In this document: piece after piece, positions 39,991 through 49,730 of the stretch | Numbering within the stretch: position 1 is the stretch's first letter | How the letters are laid out: every line of letters starts with the position of its first letter | Assembly (NCBI GenBank): GCA_029262005.1 | Contig: JAJDAG010000098.1 | Span: forward strand, 1-64,000 | Length of the DNA: 64,000 bases | Source of the DNA: Candidatus Zhuqueibacterota bacterium | GTDB taxonomy: Bacteria; Zhuqueibacterota; Zhuqueibacteria; Oceanimicrobiales; Oceanimicrobiaceae | Reading direction: 5' to 3' | Translations under genes and position numbers: made by a program | Notes under the pieces: model-generated | What the model saw: the letters and a program-made list of their open reading frames with translations, nothing else | What the model was told of the DNA's origin: nothing | Databases searched by the model: none

Positions 39991-42404
39991 TCGATCCCGA
40001 ATGTAGATTTTTTGATTGAGACATTCCCGGATTTGTCTGCAACCATTACGGTCAATTCATGTTGCCCTTTTTTTAGAGGATTTTCTACTTGATAGGTCAA
40101 CGTATAGCGCTCAGGGTCGTATTCGGCGATGAGTTTTTTCCCATCTAGCCGCATTTCTATTTCGTTTTCGTTGCTAATGCCAGACAGTCTATCTACAATT
40201 TTCATGGAAAGCAATGGCATCGCATCGCGCAATCGCGTCTGATTTGCAGGTCGAATTCTCGTAATTTCTGGAGCTACATCATCGCGGATTAAGACAAATT
40301 TTTCAAAACTGAGCACCTTTGCTGAAATAGAATTGTTGCCGACATCCCTCTTATTGTCGATAAAAACCCATTTCCCGCGACGTGTTTTATAATAGATACC
40401 CAGTTTATCCGGATTTGTTGTAGAGTCGGGATATTGGAGATGAACAAAAGCCCCTTTTTTCAACAACACGTCGGAAGGCTCTACTTCATATATATTGCCG
40501 GTCAAATCGTAGTCTTTAAGCGTTGTCACACTGTCGATGGCAATGCGTGTGTAAATGGGATTGTAAAGCGAATTTGACCAGAAGTTTACCCAAAATTTTT
40601 GATCAGCCGAAAAAATGCGGCTGCTTACTTTGGGGGCAATGGCCTCAGCACTGAATTGCTCCATTACTGAAAACTGCTCCTGGTTAAGGTTCTCAAATGT
40701 GAGGCGCAAGGGGTGCTCAGTACCGGTTAGGCGACTCAGTTCCAGGCGACCTACATAGGTTTTCAGCGCTGTTTGGTGTAGAGCAACCGGCCTGGCATCC
40801 CTGCGCTCGGGATACAACGTTACTACCGGCGTGCTTTTCAGGATGTTGTTGGAGGTTATTTCTATTCGAACATAATCGTTGTAGAAGTCATAATTTACAT
40901 CAACTTCAGGTGCAACAGAGCTTTCAGCGGTATCGGCTTGTATGTAATAATAAGGATACGAAGCGACACCGAATTGATCCCGTCCTTCAAAACGAAGAAT
41001 CAAAGGGCTTGGGTTGGTTTGCGCAGGCATGAGGATATTGCTAGCAGTTTCAAAGGCATCATCTGCAACGCTTTCGCCGCCTTTTTCTTCCGCCAGTGAG
41101 GTTGAGGTTGTCCAGTCAAAAGGCAATTGTTCCCACCTACGATTTCTGAAAACAAAAGTACCTAACTCTTCAACTCTGTTAATGTCGTAGGTCATTATGT
41201 CTGTTAATGTCAACGCTCCACTCGAATCAGTCTGAATGATCGGGCGAATATCGAAAGTTCCGCCAACGTTGAGTTTGCCGGAAATGGTACTTACATTATT
41301 AAAAAAATCGCTAACCTCAATGCGGAGATCATGTAAGCCGGGGAGCAACGTTCCTGTGTTGAAATACGCCTTTTCATCCGTTGCCCGGGACCGCTCCGCA
41401 ATGCTCGGTATGGCGTTTAAAGAAGCGCTTGTCAGAACACCCGCCCATGTTTTGTTTGGTGAATAATGCTGTAAAACATTGTGTCTGTCTTTGTACAATT
41501 TGTAAAAACGCCCTTGATTTCGTCTACTCAGGCGATAGTCTCGTTCCAATTCAACCATGGGGTTGTCCTGGAAAGCAATTCGATCATAACTATAGTGGAA
41601 TCGCTGCACATCATCAACGAATAGTGTGAGACTGTAGACACCGAAGCGGCTGGATGAGCCGCTGCTTTTATCGTAAGAAGAAACTGCAACACCCACGTTG
41701 CCCCAGATTGTGACGGGTTCTGGCATATAATACTGACCTGCTTTCACCCATTGCGGCATAATTACAACCGGCCTGTAGTCACCATTTGCTTCAGATTGTG
41801 CATTGAGTGGCGTGAAACTGACTTTTCTCACAATGGGGTTCACTCTATCCGGGAGTTCGTAACCCTTGAGCAGCGGGTTTGTTGGTCTGTTGGATGCATC
41901 TCTGATTTCAAAATGCAAATGGGGTGCTCCGATGCCTGTTTGGCCGGTGTAGCCAATTACCTGACCTTGTTTGACGGGTAAGTTTGTTGGTTTTAAGAAT
42001 AGGTTGATTCGATATTTCCCTCTTCGTTTCTGTTCCGCTTTTACATATTTTTCCAGTTCGTCCATGAATTTGGACAGGTGCGCGTAGACTGCGATTTCAC
42101 CGGTGTCGAGTTTCAAATAGATGGCTTTGCCGTATCCACTGGGCGAAACCGAAACTCTCCAGATGTAACCGGAGCGTACAGCGAAGCACTTGAATCCGGT
42201 TTTTCCTCTGGTACGAACGTCAAAACCGGCATGGTAACGTCTTGCTCTGTACTCTCCAAACGAAGATGTGAGGGATTTGCTTGCGTCAGTAGGCCAAAGG
42301 TAGGTTTTGTCTTCGGGCTGTTCTTGCGCGTTTAATGAGCCAAATAAAATGGAAATTAGCGTGGTGAAAACTGTAAGCAGCGCTTTGAAGTTAGTCATGT
42401 GCAT
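39987..42404 (-). CDS. Exported M23-family (LytM-like) peptidase, 805 aa
   Basis: A signal peptide ends SLNAQ near residue 27. The M23 domain lies at about residues 35-185, with HAGFDV, YAHLSKF and PHLHFEIRD as zinc ligands and catalytic His, so it may be a peptidoglycan endopeptidase. The remaining 600 residues appear to be several beta-sandwich modules without known motifs. The length is far above the usual 300-450 residues of the family. The start ATG 42404 overlaps the end of the glycerophosphodiesterase gene; ATG 42398 is an alternative. Confidence 0.88.
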   Translation of the reverse strand: MHMTNFKALLTVFTTLISILFGSLNAQEQPEDKTYLWPTDASKSLTSSFGEYRARRYHAGFDVRTRGKTGFKCFAVRSGYIWRVSVSPSGYGKAIYLKLDTGEIAVYAHLSKFMDELEKYVKAEQKRRGKYRINLFLKPTNLPVKQGQVIGYTGQTGIGAPHLHFEIRDASNRPTNPLLKGYELPDRVNPIVRKVSFTPLNAQSEANGDYRPVVIMPQWVKAGQYYMPEPVTIWGNVGVAVSSYDKSSGSSSRFGVYSLTLFVDDVQRFHYSYDRIAFQDNPMVELERDYRLSRRNQGRFYKLYKDRHNVLQHYSPNKTWAGVLTSASLNAIPSIAERSRATDEKAYFNTGTLLPGLHDLRIEVSDFFNNVSTISGKLNVGGTFDIRPIIQTDSSGALTLTDIMTYDINRVEELGTFVFRNRRWEQLPFDWTTSTSLAEEKGGESVADDAFETASNILMPAQTNPSPLILRFEGRDQFGVASYPYYYIQADTAESSVAPEVDVNYDFYNDYVRIEITSNNILKSTPVVTLYPERRDARPVALHQTALKTYVGRLELSRLTGTEHPLRLTFENLNQEQFSVMEQFSAEAIAPKVSSRIFSADQKFWVNFWSNSLYNPIYTRIAIDSVTTLKDYDLTGNIYEVEPSDVLLKKGAFVHLQYPDSTTNPDKLGIYYKTRRGKWVFIDNKRDVGNNSISAKVLSFEKFVLIRDDVAPEITRIRPANQTRLRDAMPLLSMKIVDRLSGISNENEIEMRLDGKKLIAEYDPERYTLTYQVENPLKKGQHELTVMVADKSGNVSIKKSTFGIE

Positions 42405-43158
42405 TGTCTCGGGTGATATTCAGTAAAGCGTCTGGTTGATCTGTGATGATGCCTGTTACGCCCCAATCCAGAAATTTTTCCATCATGTCAGCTTGGTTAA
42501 CAGTCCAAACAAGGCAATGCATCGCCATGCTTTGTATCTTCTCAAACAATGATTTTGTCAATAACTGCGCATTCATGTGAACCGCTTTGGCCTTGAGAAT
42601 TCGGGCAAAGAAAAGTCCGGTGTTGCCAATATTGAATGTCTTGTCTATTAAGAGACCGGCTATTGCTTCCGGATCGACTTTGTGCAAACGCCGCATAACG
42701 ATTGGGTTGAAAGAGGAAATAATGGTGGTGTCGAACACGCCAAATTGCTTCAACGCCGCAATGACTTTTTTCTCGATATTGTGACCCGGTGGCAAACCAT
42801 CAGTTTTGATTTCGACATTCAGTTTGAGTTTGCCGTCAACAAGCTCAAGCACCTGTTCCAGTGTGGGGATGAATTCATCTGTGTTCCCACCATTGTGCAG
42901 AAATCGAAATTTTTGCAGTTGCTCAAGCGGTAGCCCCTTTACAAGGCCGGTCGCGCCGGTCATTCGACTCAGTCCGGGGTCGTGAAACGCAACCACTTCG
43001 CCCGAGGCACAAACCCGGACATCAAATTCAATGCCATCTACACCAAGCTCAATGGCAGCCTGGAATGCGGCGAGACTGTTTTCCGGCGCAGATGCAGTGA
43101 ACCCGCGGTGCGCGAAGTTTTGTGTCTGCGGTGAATTTTTTGTTTTGGGAATCTGCAT
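42391..43158 (-). CDS. Glycerophosphodiester phosphodiesterase, about 255 aa
   Basis: The GDPD domain starts with AHRGFTASAPENSLAAF, has the acidic GIEFDVRV and FHDPGLSRMTGATG, and ends in a strand with WTVNQADMM and GVTGIITDQPD. It hydrolyses glycerophosphodiesters to glycerol-3-phosphate and an alcohol. The open frame extends to 43266, but that part overlaps the glycosyltransferase gene, so I start at ATG 43158, where the length fits the family. No signal peptide is seen, so it is cytoplasmic. Confidence 0.87.
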   Translation of the reverse strand: MQIPKTKNSPQTQNFAHRGFTASAPENSLAAFQAAIELGVDGIEFDVRVCASGEVVAFHDPGLSRMTGATGLVKGLPLEQLQKFRFLHNGGNTDEFIPTLEQVLELVDGKLKLNVEIKTDGLPPGHNIEKKVIAALKQFGVFDTTIISSFNPIVMRRLHKVDPEAIAGLLIDKTFNIGNTGLFFARILKAKAVHMNAQLLTKSLFEKIQSMAMHCLVWTVNQADMMEKFLDWGVTGIITDQPDALLNITRDNAHD

Positions 43159-43219
43159 AGAACAGGTTTGTAAAAGGACAGAAGTTAATAAATTGTCATG
43201 ACATTCACAAACACTAATC

Positions 43220-44527
43220 TTATGGATTTTTGAAAATAGTTGTTTTGTTTTCACTGAAAGTGTCAAGAATTTGAGAAAGCTGTTTAGTCAGCTGCCTCCG
43301 TTCAAAGCGCAGTACGTTTCGACTTGTAAGGTCAGTGGAAGTAACCACTGTGCCTTCCTGAAAGAACCTGAGTAACGCGTCCTCAATTGCCGGAATATCT
43401 TCATGAGGCAGAGTGTTGAGCGCCCGGTGCTGTTCAAGGATGCGGATGCCTTCTACACGCGGGCCAATTGCTAAAATTCGTTTCCCGGATGCCAGGTATT
43501 CAAATGTTTTGCCCGGGACAAAATCGTGGCTCGCATCCTGCGCCACCGGATATAATAAAAGGTCGGCTGACATAACGATTTCTAAAGCATGCAAATGTGA
43601 CAAATAACCAGTAAAGTGAACGCAGTCAGACAGTTCCAGTCTGTTAACCAATTCCAGTAAATTCGACTGCAAATTGCAACCCACCAGCAGCAGGAGAATT
43701 CGCTTTCGCATGTGGGGGTTCTTGCACAGCAAACTGGAAAGCGCTACCAGAAAGGAGTTCACCGGGGCGATGTTGGTCAGCGCTCCGCTGAATACGATTT
43801 CGAAGCGCCTGGCCGGTGGCCTGGGGTGAAGCGTAGCAAAGTCTTCTGCATCAAATCCGTTGGTAATGACCGTGAATTTAATCGGGTGCGCTTCGGACTT
43901 CTGTATAAGGATATTTCGTAATCCAGATGAAACAGTCACAAGCTGATCCGCGGCGCGCACAACGCGTTTCTGAAGTAATTGATTAAGATACGCATGAAAC
44001 CGGGTTGGCTCAGATTGAAAGTTTCCACCGGACCAACCATCGCGAAAATCTGCAATCCATTTAAGTTTTTTGCAACGTTTGAGAAAAAGGCCGGCAAAAT
44101 GAATTGAATGCGGGGGCGAAGTCGTTAGGACAAATTCGATGTTTTCTTTCTTAATAAGCCGCCACGAGCGGAAAAGCGCGAAAGGCAACCAGAGTATTTT
44201 ACTGTCAGGAATAAAGAAGAAGGAAAGCAGTTTGTTGAGAAAGTGCCCTCGGCTGTTGTTCGCTGCCGTTTGTTTAGTTTGGCCCGTTGGGGCTGAAAGC
44301 AGATAAAAAAGACGTTGCGGATCGAGGGAACCTGTCCGATAAATTTTTGTATCGGTCAGCTCGGTTAACAGTGTTGAGTCTTTGGCGTAATAAACAATAT
44401 CTTTAACCGAAACGACAATCGGCTCCCAATCAAAGTCAGGTAGATATTTGGCAAATTTTGCCGCCCGTTGCGTGCCGCCCATGCCCAGCGGTGGGAAATA
44501 ATATGCCAGAATGAGTACTTTTTTCAA
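43220..44527 (-). CDS. GT4-type glycosyltransferase, about 435 aa
   Basis: The start I choose is TTG 44527, whose last two bases form part of the TGA stop of the epimerase gene (TTGA overlap); it gives MKKVLILAYYFPP, the standard GT-B beginning. The motif GGTQRAAKFAKYL marks the acceptor-side loop, and FVPGKTFEYLASGKRILAIGP is the nucleotide-sugar-binding region with its Glu. It probably adds a sugar in the polysaccharide pathway of this operon. A longer frame to 44608 would overlap the epimerase gene. Confidence 0.85.
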   Translation of the reverse strand: MKKVLILAYYFPPLGMGGTQRAAKFAKYLPDFDWEPIVVSVKDIVYYAKDSTLLTELTDTKIYRTGSLDPQRLFYLLSAPTGQTKQTAANNSRGHFLNKLLSFFFIPDSKILWLPFALFRSWRLIKKENIEFVLTTSPPHSIHFAGLFLKRCKKLKWIADFRDGWSGGNFQSEPTRFHAYLNQLLQKRVVRAADQLVTVSSGLRNILIQKSEAHPIKFTVITNGFDAEDFATLHPRPPARRFEIVFSGALTNIAPVNSFLVALSSLLCKNPHMRKRILLLLVGCNLQSNLLELVNRLELSDCVHFTGYLSHLHALEIVMSADLLLYPVAQDASHDFVPGKTFEYLASGKRILAIGPRVEGIRILEQHRALNTLPHEDIPAIEDALLRFFQEGTVVTSTDLTSRNVLRFERRQLTKQLSQILDTFSENKTTIFKNP

Positions 44528-45426
44528 TGCCTTGACCAGAGTTTTTCGAACATCTTTTTTGTAAACCACCTGCCGCGACAAATGAGGCTTTGCCGGTAGC
44601 CAAGCCATTTGTCGGCCAAGGCACTGAATTCACTTTGGCCGGTTAAGCCGGCAAGAATTCGCAGCAGCCTGATATGAACGATCATGTACATCGGCGAAGC
44701 CAACCTGCGGCTTGAGTGTAAGTCATACAGGTTCCAGTAGCCGGTATCGTAGAGTTGCAGGTTTTGTGTTAGTCCCGCTGTTGCGGAGTCGAACAAGCTC
44801 TGCGCGGCCGCATCGTTCCAAAAATTGGCGTAATCATAAATGCCAAGCAAGGCAAAAATATGTCCATTCAACACACGTGATGGTGGCGTTGTGGTAAATT
44901 CCTCAAAAATCGGTGTTCCATCGGCGAAATGTTCAAGAACGCCGCCATCTTCCACTGCAAACAGAAATGCCTGAAAAGCACGCCGTGTGATTTCCGGAAT
45001 GCGCTCATCCTGTTTTTGTTGATGTACGCGCAACAGCAAAGAAATGCCCTGGCCCTGGGCCATTCCTGAAATCCAGGGCGCTTTCGGACCGTAATAATCT
45101 AAGTCAAATGGATAAACCCAGGCGCCGATATCCCTGCGCCAATTTTTGAAATTACCAATTAGCCAGTTGGCGCAAGCCAATGCCTGTTGCAGGGTGTCAC
45201 GTTTTCCTGTTATGGCGTATTTCTGCAAACAGAACAAACCAAATTGTGAGATTGTAATTGGGTTGTATTGCAGACCATAGTTTTTGCCCATGTCAACTTT
45301 GGGCACGCCTGCCTGGTCCTGCGGGTAAGAAAAATCTTCGAGACCGCTCCAGTCAAATGGGTAATTGCCCAGCGTCTTTACTGAATTGGTTTCTTTATGG
45401 GTGGTCATGGTGATTGTTGGACGCAC
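44524..45426 (-). CDS. D-glucuronyl C5-epimerase family protein, 300 aa
   Basis: The C-terminal half matches the glucuronyl C5-epimerase C-terminal domain (PF06662): APWISGMAQGQGISLLLR, the GGVLEHF strand, PSRVLNGHIFALLGIYDY and the final SPMYMIVHIRLLRILAG. In animals the family turns D-glucuronate into L-iduronate in heparan precursors; bacterial members act on uronate-containing polysaccharides or are uncharacterised. No signal peptide is visible, so it would act in the cytoplasm, on lipid-linked or nascent chains. It is in an operon with a Wzx flippase and two glycosyltransferases, which fits polysaccharide modification. Confidence 0.88.
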   Translation of the reverse strand: MRPTITMTTHKETNSVKTLGNYPFDWSGLEDFSYPQDQAGVPKVDMGKNYGLQYNPITISQFGLFCLQKYAITGKRDTLQQALACANWLIGNFKNWRRDIGAWVYPFDLDYYGPKAPWISGMAQGQGISLLLRVHQQKQDERIPEITRRAFQAFLFAVEDGGVLEHFADGTPIFEEFTTTPPSRVLNGHIFALLGIYDYANFWNDAAAQSLFDSATAGLTQNLQLYDTGYWNLYDLHSSRRLASPMYMIVHIRLLRILAGLTGQSEFSALADKWLGYRQSLICRGRWFTKKMFEKLWSRH

Positions 45427-45435
45427 TTATTTTGT

Positions 45436-47139
45436 CTATGGCGCTGTCATGTAAAGTCGAATGACTGGTCCAAGATTCCACCTGCCCGACTTGAATTCTT
45501 TAATGAGCTTTAGGGTTTGATTTTTAAAAACGCTTTCGTAGAAATGGCGCCCGTTCTGATAGTTGAGCCAAACGGCTGTATTTTTGGGCGGCGCATTGCC
45601 GAGAAAATAGCGCGCATAATTGTCGCTTGAAGTCAAAATGTAAGGCACCCCCGCTTTTAATACCGAGGAAAGTTTGGGAAGCCGGGTGCTGAGCAGTTGC
45701 CGCACGTAACTGTCTTTAGCTGTGATCTCACCGCTTCCGGGTTGCCGCAAGGCCTTCAATTTGAAATCTTTACGTAGATTGACTAACCGATACGAAGCCC
45801 GCCTGAAGCTTTCCTCCACGAGTTTCTCGCGTATTTCAAGTGGTACAACCTGGCTTTCAGAATCGTTTCGCATGAACCTGCCCGGATCAAACAGGTTTGG
45901 GCCGTAAACATAGTTTTCATAGGCAATTGCCGTGTGAGCGGGCAAGTTGGCCTCTATCCATTGTTTGGCTTGTGTTCGGGAATCGGGTTGTGTCAGGCGA
46001 AAATCGGTGTAGCTTATTTTGATGAGCGGTATAAGAAAAAGTACGGCGAATAAACTGTTTCGGGCGATTGCAGGCAAGTTAGGTTGCGCAATTTTTCCGA
46101 GAAATATTGCACCGAGGATGACCAGCGCCGGAAAAATCGGGGCGATGTATTGTACGCCGGTCCGACTCCAAAGCCCAAGAACAAGCAGCGTTGGCAATGC
46201 AAAAGATAAAAGAATGTAGTGCCTGCGTTCACCGCCAAAGAGCACGGAAATGACACCTGCAACACAGAGCAAACCAATGGTGAGGTCGTTGAAGATAAGT
46301 TCCCAAAGCGGCCACACAAGCGGCATGCTGCTGATATGCCCGGCCATTCCCCTGCTGACATGCGAAACAGTGTATTTCAAATCGTGAATGTACTTGCCCG
46401 GAGCAATCAGCCAGTACGGTGAACCGAGAATAAAACCGGTGACCACAGTTGCTGTAGCCATGAATGCTTTTTGAATCAAACTCTGAACTTTGTTTCGTGA
46501 GGAATAGATGATGGTCAGCCACAGTGGCAGCAGCAGAAATCCGGCATTGTATTTTGTTGAAATGGCGAGGCCGCAAACCAGGCTAGCCAACAGCAGGTGT
46601 TTATTTGACCCGCTTTCATGGTATACAAAAATAAAAAAAAGCGTCAAAGTGCACATAAAGGTGAGTGTAGCTTCCAGCAGAATCCAGTGTGACCAATCGA
46701 CATGCAAGGAACTGAGCGTTAAAAGCAGAGCTGCGAACAACCCGGTGCGCTCACTAAAAAAACGCCTGCCGACCTGGTAAATCAACCAGACAGTTGCCAC
46801 TCCGAGCACAACACTTAAGAATCTGCCCCAGAAAAAAATGAGAGTAGGATCGATGAAGTAGCTGGCGCCAAAATCGAGCACACTGCCGAAAGCACTGGTT
46901 AATCGACCAATTAAAAAACAGAGGCCTTGCGCTGCGGCAAGCAAATAAGAATAAAAGGCCGGATAAACGAAGTAGGTCGGCTCCAGACTTTTCTTTGCGC
47001 CGAAGGCCAGCGCGTTAACCACGTTAAACGGTTCGTCCGAGTTGTAGAGAGAAGGCAAGCCATACCAAATTCCGGTGAAACGGGCGGCAAAAGCGAGCAG
47101 CAAAATGAGTAGAAGTTTGTGTTTGGCGATGAATTTCAT
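45436..47139 (-). CDS. GT39-type membrane glycosyltransferase, 567 aa
   Basis: At least nine hydrophobic helices fill the first 380 residues. The acidic pair in NSDEPFNV after the first helix is the catalytic DE-like motif of PMT/ArnT-family enzymes, which transfer a sugar from a polyprenyl phosphate carrier to protein or lipid in the periplasm. A soluble C-terminal domain of about 180 residues follows (WIEANLPAHTAIAYEN), as in that family. The gene sits between flippase and epimerase with short gaps (5 and 9 bp). Confidence 0.87.
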   Translation of the reverse strand: MKFIAKHKLLLILLLAFAARFTGIWYGLPSLYNSDEPFNVVNALAFGAKKSLEPTYFVYPAFYSYLLAAAQGLCFLIGRLTSAFGSVLDFGASYFIDPTLIFFWGRFLSVVLGVATVWLIYQVGRRFFSERTGLFAALLLTLSSLHVDWSHWILLEATLTFMCTLTLFFIFVYHESGSNKHLLLASLVCGLAISTKYNAGFLLLPLWLTIIYSSRNKVQSLIQKAFMATATVVTGFILGSPYWLIAPGKYIHDLKYTVSHVSRGMAGHISSMPLVWPLWELIFNDLTIGLLCVAGVISVLFGGERRHYILLSFALPTLLVLGLWSRTGVQYIAPIFPALVILGAIFLGKIAQPNLPAIARNSLFAVLFLIPLIKISYTDFRLTQPDSRTQAKQWIEANLPAHTAIAYENYVYGPNLFDPGRFMRNDSESQVVPLEIREKLVEESFRRASYRLVNLRKDFKLKALRQPGSGEITAKDSYVRQLLSTRLPKLSSVLKAGVPYILTSSDNYARYFLGNAPPKNTAVWLNYQNGRHFYESVFKNQTLKLIKEFKSGRWNLGPVIRLYMTAP

Positions 47140-47144
47140 TTTTT

Positions 47145-48611
47145 TTAGCTTTCACGGTTGCGAGAATTCAAGATGCCTCGTAAACTGTTTAACTCCTGTT
47201 TCTCAAAAAAACCAGTCAGAAAGAGTAGCAAAGGTAGTAACAGCAATAGACCGATTTTATATAGAAGTTCCCAAGCCTGCAGATGCAGTTGACCGGCATA
47301 AAGGACAATGGAAACACAAAGGGCAATTTTCAGTAACCTGCCGAATTCGTAACGAATGGTGTAAAACCGCTTTGCAAACAAATACAGCATAACGCACATG
47401 ATAACATGTCCGGCCAGTCTGGCATAGGCCGCGCCCATGATACCAATTCTCGGTACAAATATCAAGTTGATTACCACGGTCACAATGACGCCGGCAAAAG
47501 TGATGATGGGCAAATACTTCGTTTTTTCCTTCAAATAGACGCCAACCATGAAGTTGACATACATACCATAGAAAATGTAGGACAATAGAATTGGTGGCAC
47601 AACCGGCAACCCACTCCAGTATTGCTGACCAAGCAGGGTGAAGCCGGGAAACTGAAACTGAACAATATCATCGATAAAAAGTGTTAAGATCAAAAAAGCA
47701 GCCGCAAGGATAAGTGTAAAATAGGTGAGCACTCGGGAAAAAATTGCTTTCGCATTTTCCTGTTTTGAGGTGGTTAGAAAAAACGGATGCCAGGCAAAGC
47801 GAAAGGCTGTTACCAACAGCGCCATAAACATCCCGAGCTTGGCGTTGGCGCTGTAAATACCCGTTGCTTCCAATCCGGCCATGCGTTCAAGCAGGGGGCG
47901 GTCGATTAAATCAAGCAGCACAACCGAAAGCGTTGAAGGCAGAAAGGGTAGGCCAAATTTTAGTAGCGTCACAAGTTCTTTGGCATTAAACAAGAACGAA
48001 ATTTGTTTAATGAGAATGAAGAAGGTCATGAGGAATGTCAGGCCGGATGCCCAGAGGTTGGCCAGGAGCATGCCTTCAATGCCCATGTCAAGGTACACGA
48101 TAAAATAAATATTTAAACCGACATTGATGAGGACATTGGTAAATTTTATTGCGATGTAAATATGAGATTTTTCTTCTGCGCGCAGAAACAAAAATGGTAA
48201 AAATGCCAGGGCGTCAAAAGCCAGAATGAAGGCGGAAATTCGAATCAAATGCGCGTATTCGCCTTCAGTGATCAGAAAAGTGTCAATGGCGGATGCAAAA
48301 AAGTAAGTCACTGCTGTGAAGGCTGAGACGGTGGCAAGAACTGACCAGAATGCCGTGCTGAAAACATGGCGGCGTTTTTCAGGATCTTCACTCATGATAA
48401 AATAGCGCAGAAATGCTGAATCAATTCCGACAGTGTAGAGAACGGTCATCACCGCAATAAATGAGTAAACAACTTGTGTTGCACCAAAGTCACCAATGGG
48501 CAAATAGTTGGTGTAAAGTGGAAGGAGTAGAAAGTTTACCACACGAGTGATGATGTGACCCAGGCCGTAGACTGCGGAATGTTTTGTTAGACGTTTGAGG
48601 CTCGCTAGCAT
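47145..48611 (-). CDS. Wzx-type polysaccharide flippase (MOP superfamily), 488 aa
   Basis: Twelve to fourteen hydrophobic helices cover the protein. It starts with LKRLTKHSAVYGLGHIITR, a beginning typical of lipopolysaccharide and capsule flippases, and has conserved charged residues in the first and seventh helix. It should move undecaprenyl-linked repeat units across the inner membrane. It is the first gene of a minus-strand operon that continues through GT39, C5-epimerase and GT4 genes. Confidence 0.9.
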   Translation of the reverse strand: MLASLKRLTKHSAVYGLGHIITRVVNFLLLPLYTNYLPIGDFGATQVVYSFIAVMTVLYTVGIDSAFLRYFIMSEDPEKRRHVFSTAFWSVLATVSAFTAVTYFFASAIDTFLITEGEYAHLIRISAFILAFDALAFLPFLFLRAEEKSHIYIAIKFTNVLINVGLNIYFIVYLDMGIEGMLLANLWASGLTFLMTFFILIKQISFLFNAKELVTLLKFGLPFLPSTLSVVLLDLIDRPLLERMAGLEATGIYSANAKLGMFMALLVTAFRFAWHPFFLTTSKQENAKAIFSRVLTYFTLILAAAFLILTLFIDDIVQFQFPGFTLLGQQYWSGLPVVPPILLSYIFYGMYVNFMVGVYLKEKTKYLPIITFAGVIVTVVINLIFVPRIGIMGAAYARLAGHVIMCVMLYLFAKRFYTIRYEFGRLLKIALCVSIVLYAGQLHLQAWELLYKIGLLLLLPLLLFLTGFFEKQELNSLRGILNSRNRES

Positions 48612-48977
48612 GTGTGACGGTTTTTTCCTGAAATGTAGAGAGAGAGAATTTTTAGTCTGTTCATCCTGCGTGGACCTGAATTTTTCCCAATGCGATTTGA
48701 GGCGGGTTTGTTTTCAACAATTGTATAAATATATGAAGCATGGCGTGAAAAGGCAAGGTAATTTGTTTGTGACCGACAGGCATAGAAATGATTAGCTTGA
48801 ACGGCCGTGAGCTGCTCAGGGATGGCTCATTATCCGGCACTTTTCGTCATCAGACACCTTTTGAGATTAAGTATTCATAAGGTGACACAGCAACATGACG
48901 ATACTAGTATTGCTACTATTCGCTCCCAGGGAGAGGGTTTAGCTTTTGAAATTCAATCTCGTTAGGTGGTGATTTGA
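48612..48977. other. Divergent intergenic region with an ATACTAGTAT palindrome
   Basis: No gene is visible. The 10-bp palindrome ATACTAGTAT (48901-48910) also forms the core of the palindrome in the promoter at 36168-36179, and lies about 68 bp before the start codon of the following gene. Promoters of the flippase operon and of the unknown gene pair are expected here. Confidence 0.45.
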
Positions 48978-49727
48978 ATGATTCAAGCCAATTGTCGTGA
49001 CCGTTTTACTGCTGAGGATTTCCGGTTTATTTCGGAGGTTCTTTCTCACAACACGGAAACAAAGCGTGCCGCTCTCATTCGCCTACTTTCACACCCTCAG
49101 ACGCGCGATGTTATCCTGGATGACAGAAGTCTGTTTGCCGGCATCACGGGTCATGCGAGTTTCCAACAGGTCTCGCCTTTCCTCTATTTCTATTTGCTCA
49201 CCCGGCACGTGTTTCTGCAATATGAAATTATGGACAGAATGTCGGCCGATTACGTGGCCTGCATGTTGGCTCAGTTTTGTAGCGCTAAACGCACCTGGAC
49301 GATTTCTCACGCGCACGACAGACGCTACGAATATTTCGTTGATATGATGAGCGATTCTTTGCAAGCTAGTTCGTTTGAAGCATTTTTGCTTCGCAGCCAC
49401 ATCGGCAATTATGCGTTGTTTATGACCGGCATTTTCCCGGACCGTATTTACTGCAAATCGACTTACGGCCGTCGCGCACCGGGATTTGACTATTACGAGA
49501 AGATGGGCCGTAGCAGTTTCCGTTGGGCTTCTCAACACAAACTGGCTGTAAGGTTCAGTCTGGAAGGAATTTTAGCAGGACTTGCCGAGCGCTTTAGCAC
49601 GATTCGAATGGCCTTAAATCAGATTGCTGATGAGTACATGCACATTGATGAACGGACGCCCGGTATGGACAAAGTCATGCGGCAGATTTTATTCGGGCGC
49701 GGCAACAATCCGGAAACCGGAGCATGA
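48978..49727 (+). CDS. Hypothetical protein, 249 aa (first of an unknown pair)
   Basis: I do not recognise this protein. It is mostly helical, without a signal peptide or membrane helix, and rich in Arg, Tyr and Phe (DRRYEYFVDMMSDSL, RRAPGFDYYEKMGRSSFRWA). A good Shine-Dalgarno GGTGGTGA lies 5 bases before ATG 48978. It ends three bases before the next gene, so the pair is translated together. Confidence 0.72.
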   Translation: MIQANCRDRFTAEDFRFISEVLSHNTETKRAALIRLLSHPQTRDVILDDRSLFAGITGHASFQQVSPFLYFYLLTRHVFLQYEIMDRMSADYVACMLAQFCSAKRTWTISHAHDRRYEYFVDMMSDSLQASSFEAFLLRSHIGNYALFMTGIFPDRIYCKSTYGRRAPGFDYYEKMGRSSFRWASQHKLAVRFSLEGILAGLAERFSTIRMALNQIADEYMHIDERTPGMDKVMRQILFGRGNNPETGA

Positions 49728-49730
49728 ATC

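Noticed and set aside
43159-43266. Upstream extension of the glycerophosphodiesterase gene
   Set aside because: It overlaps the glycosyltransferase gene and lies outside the conserved domain.
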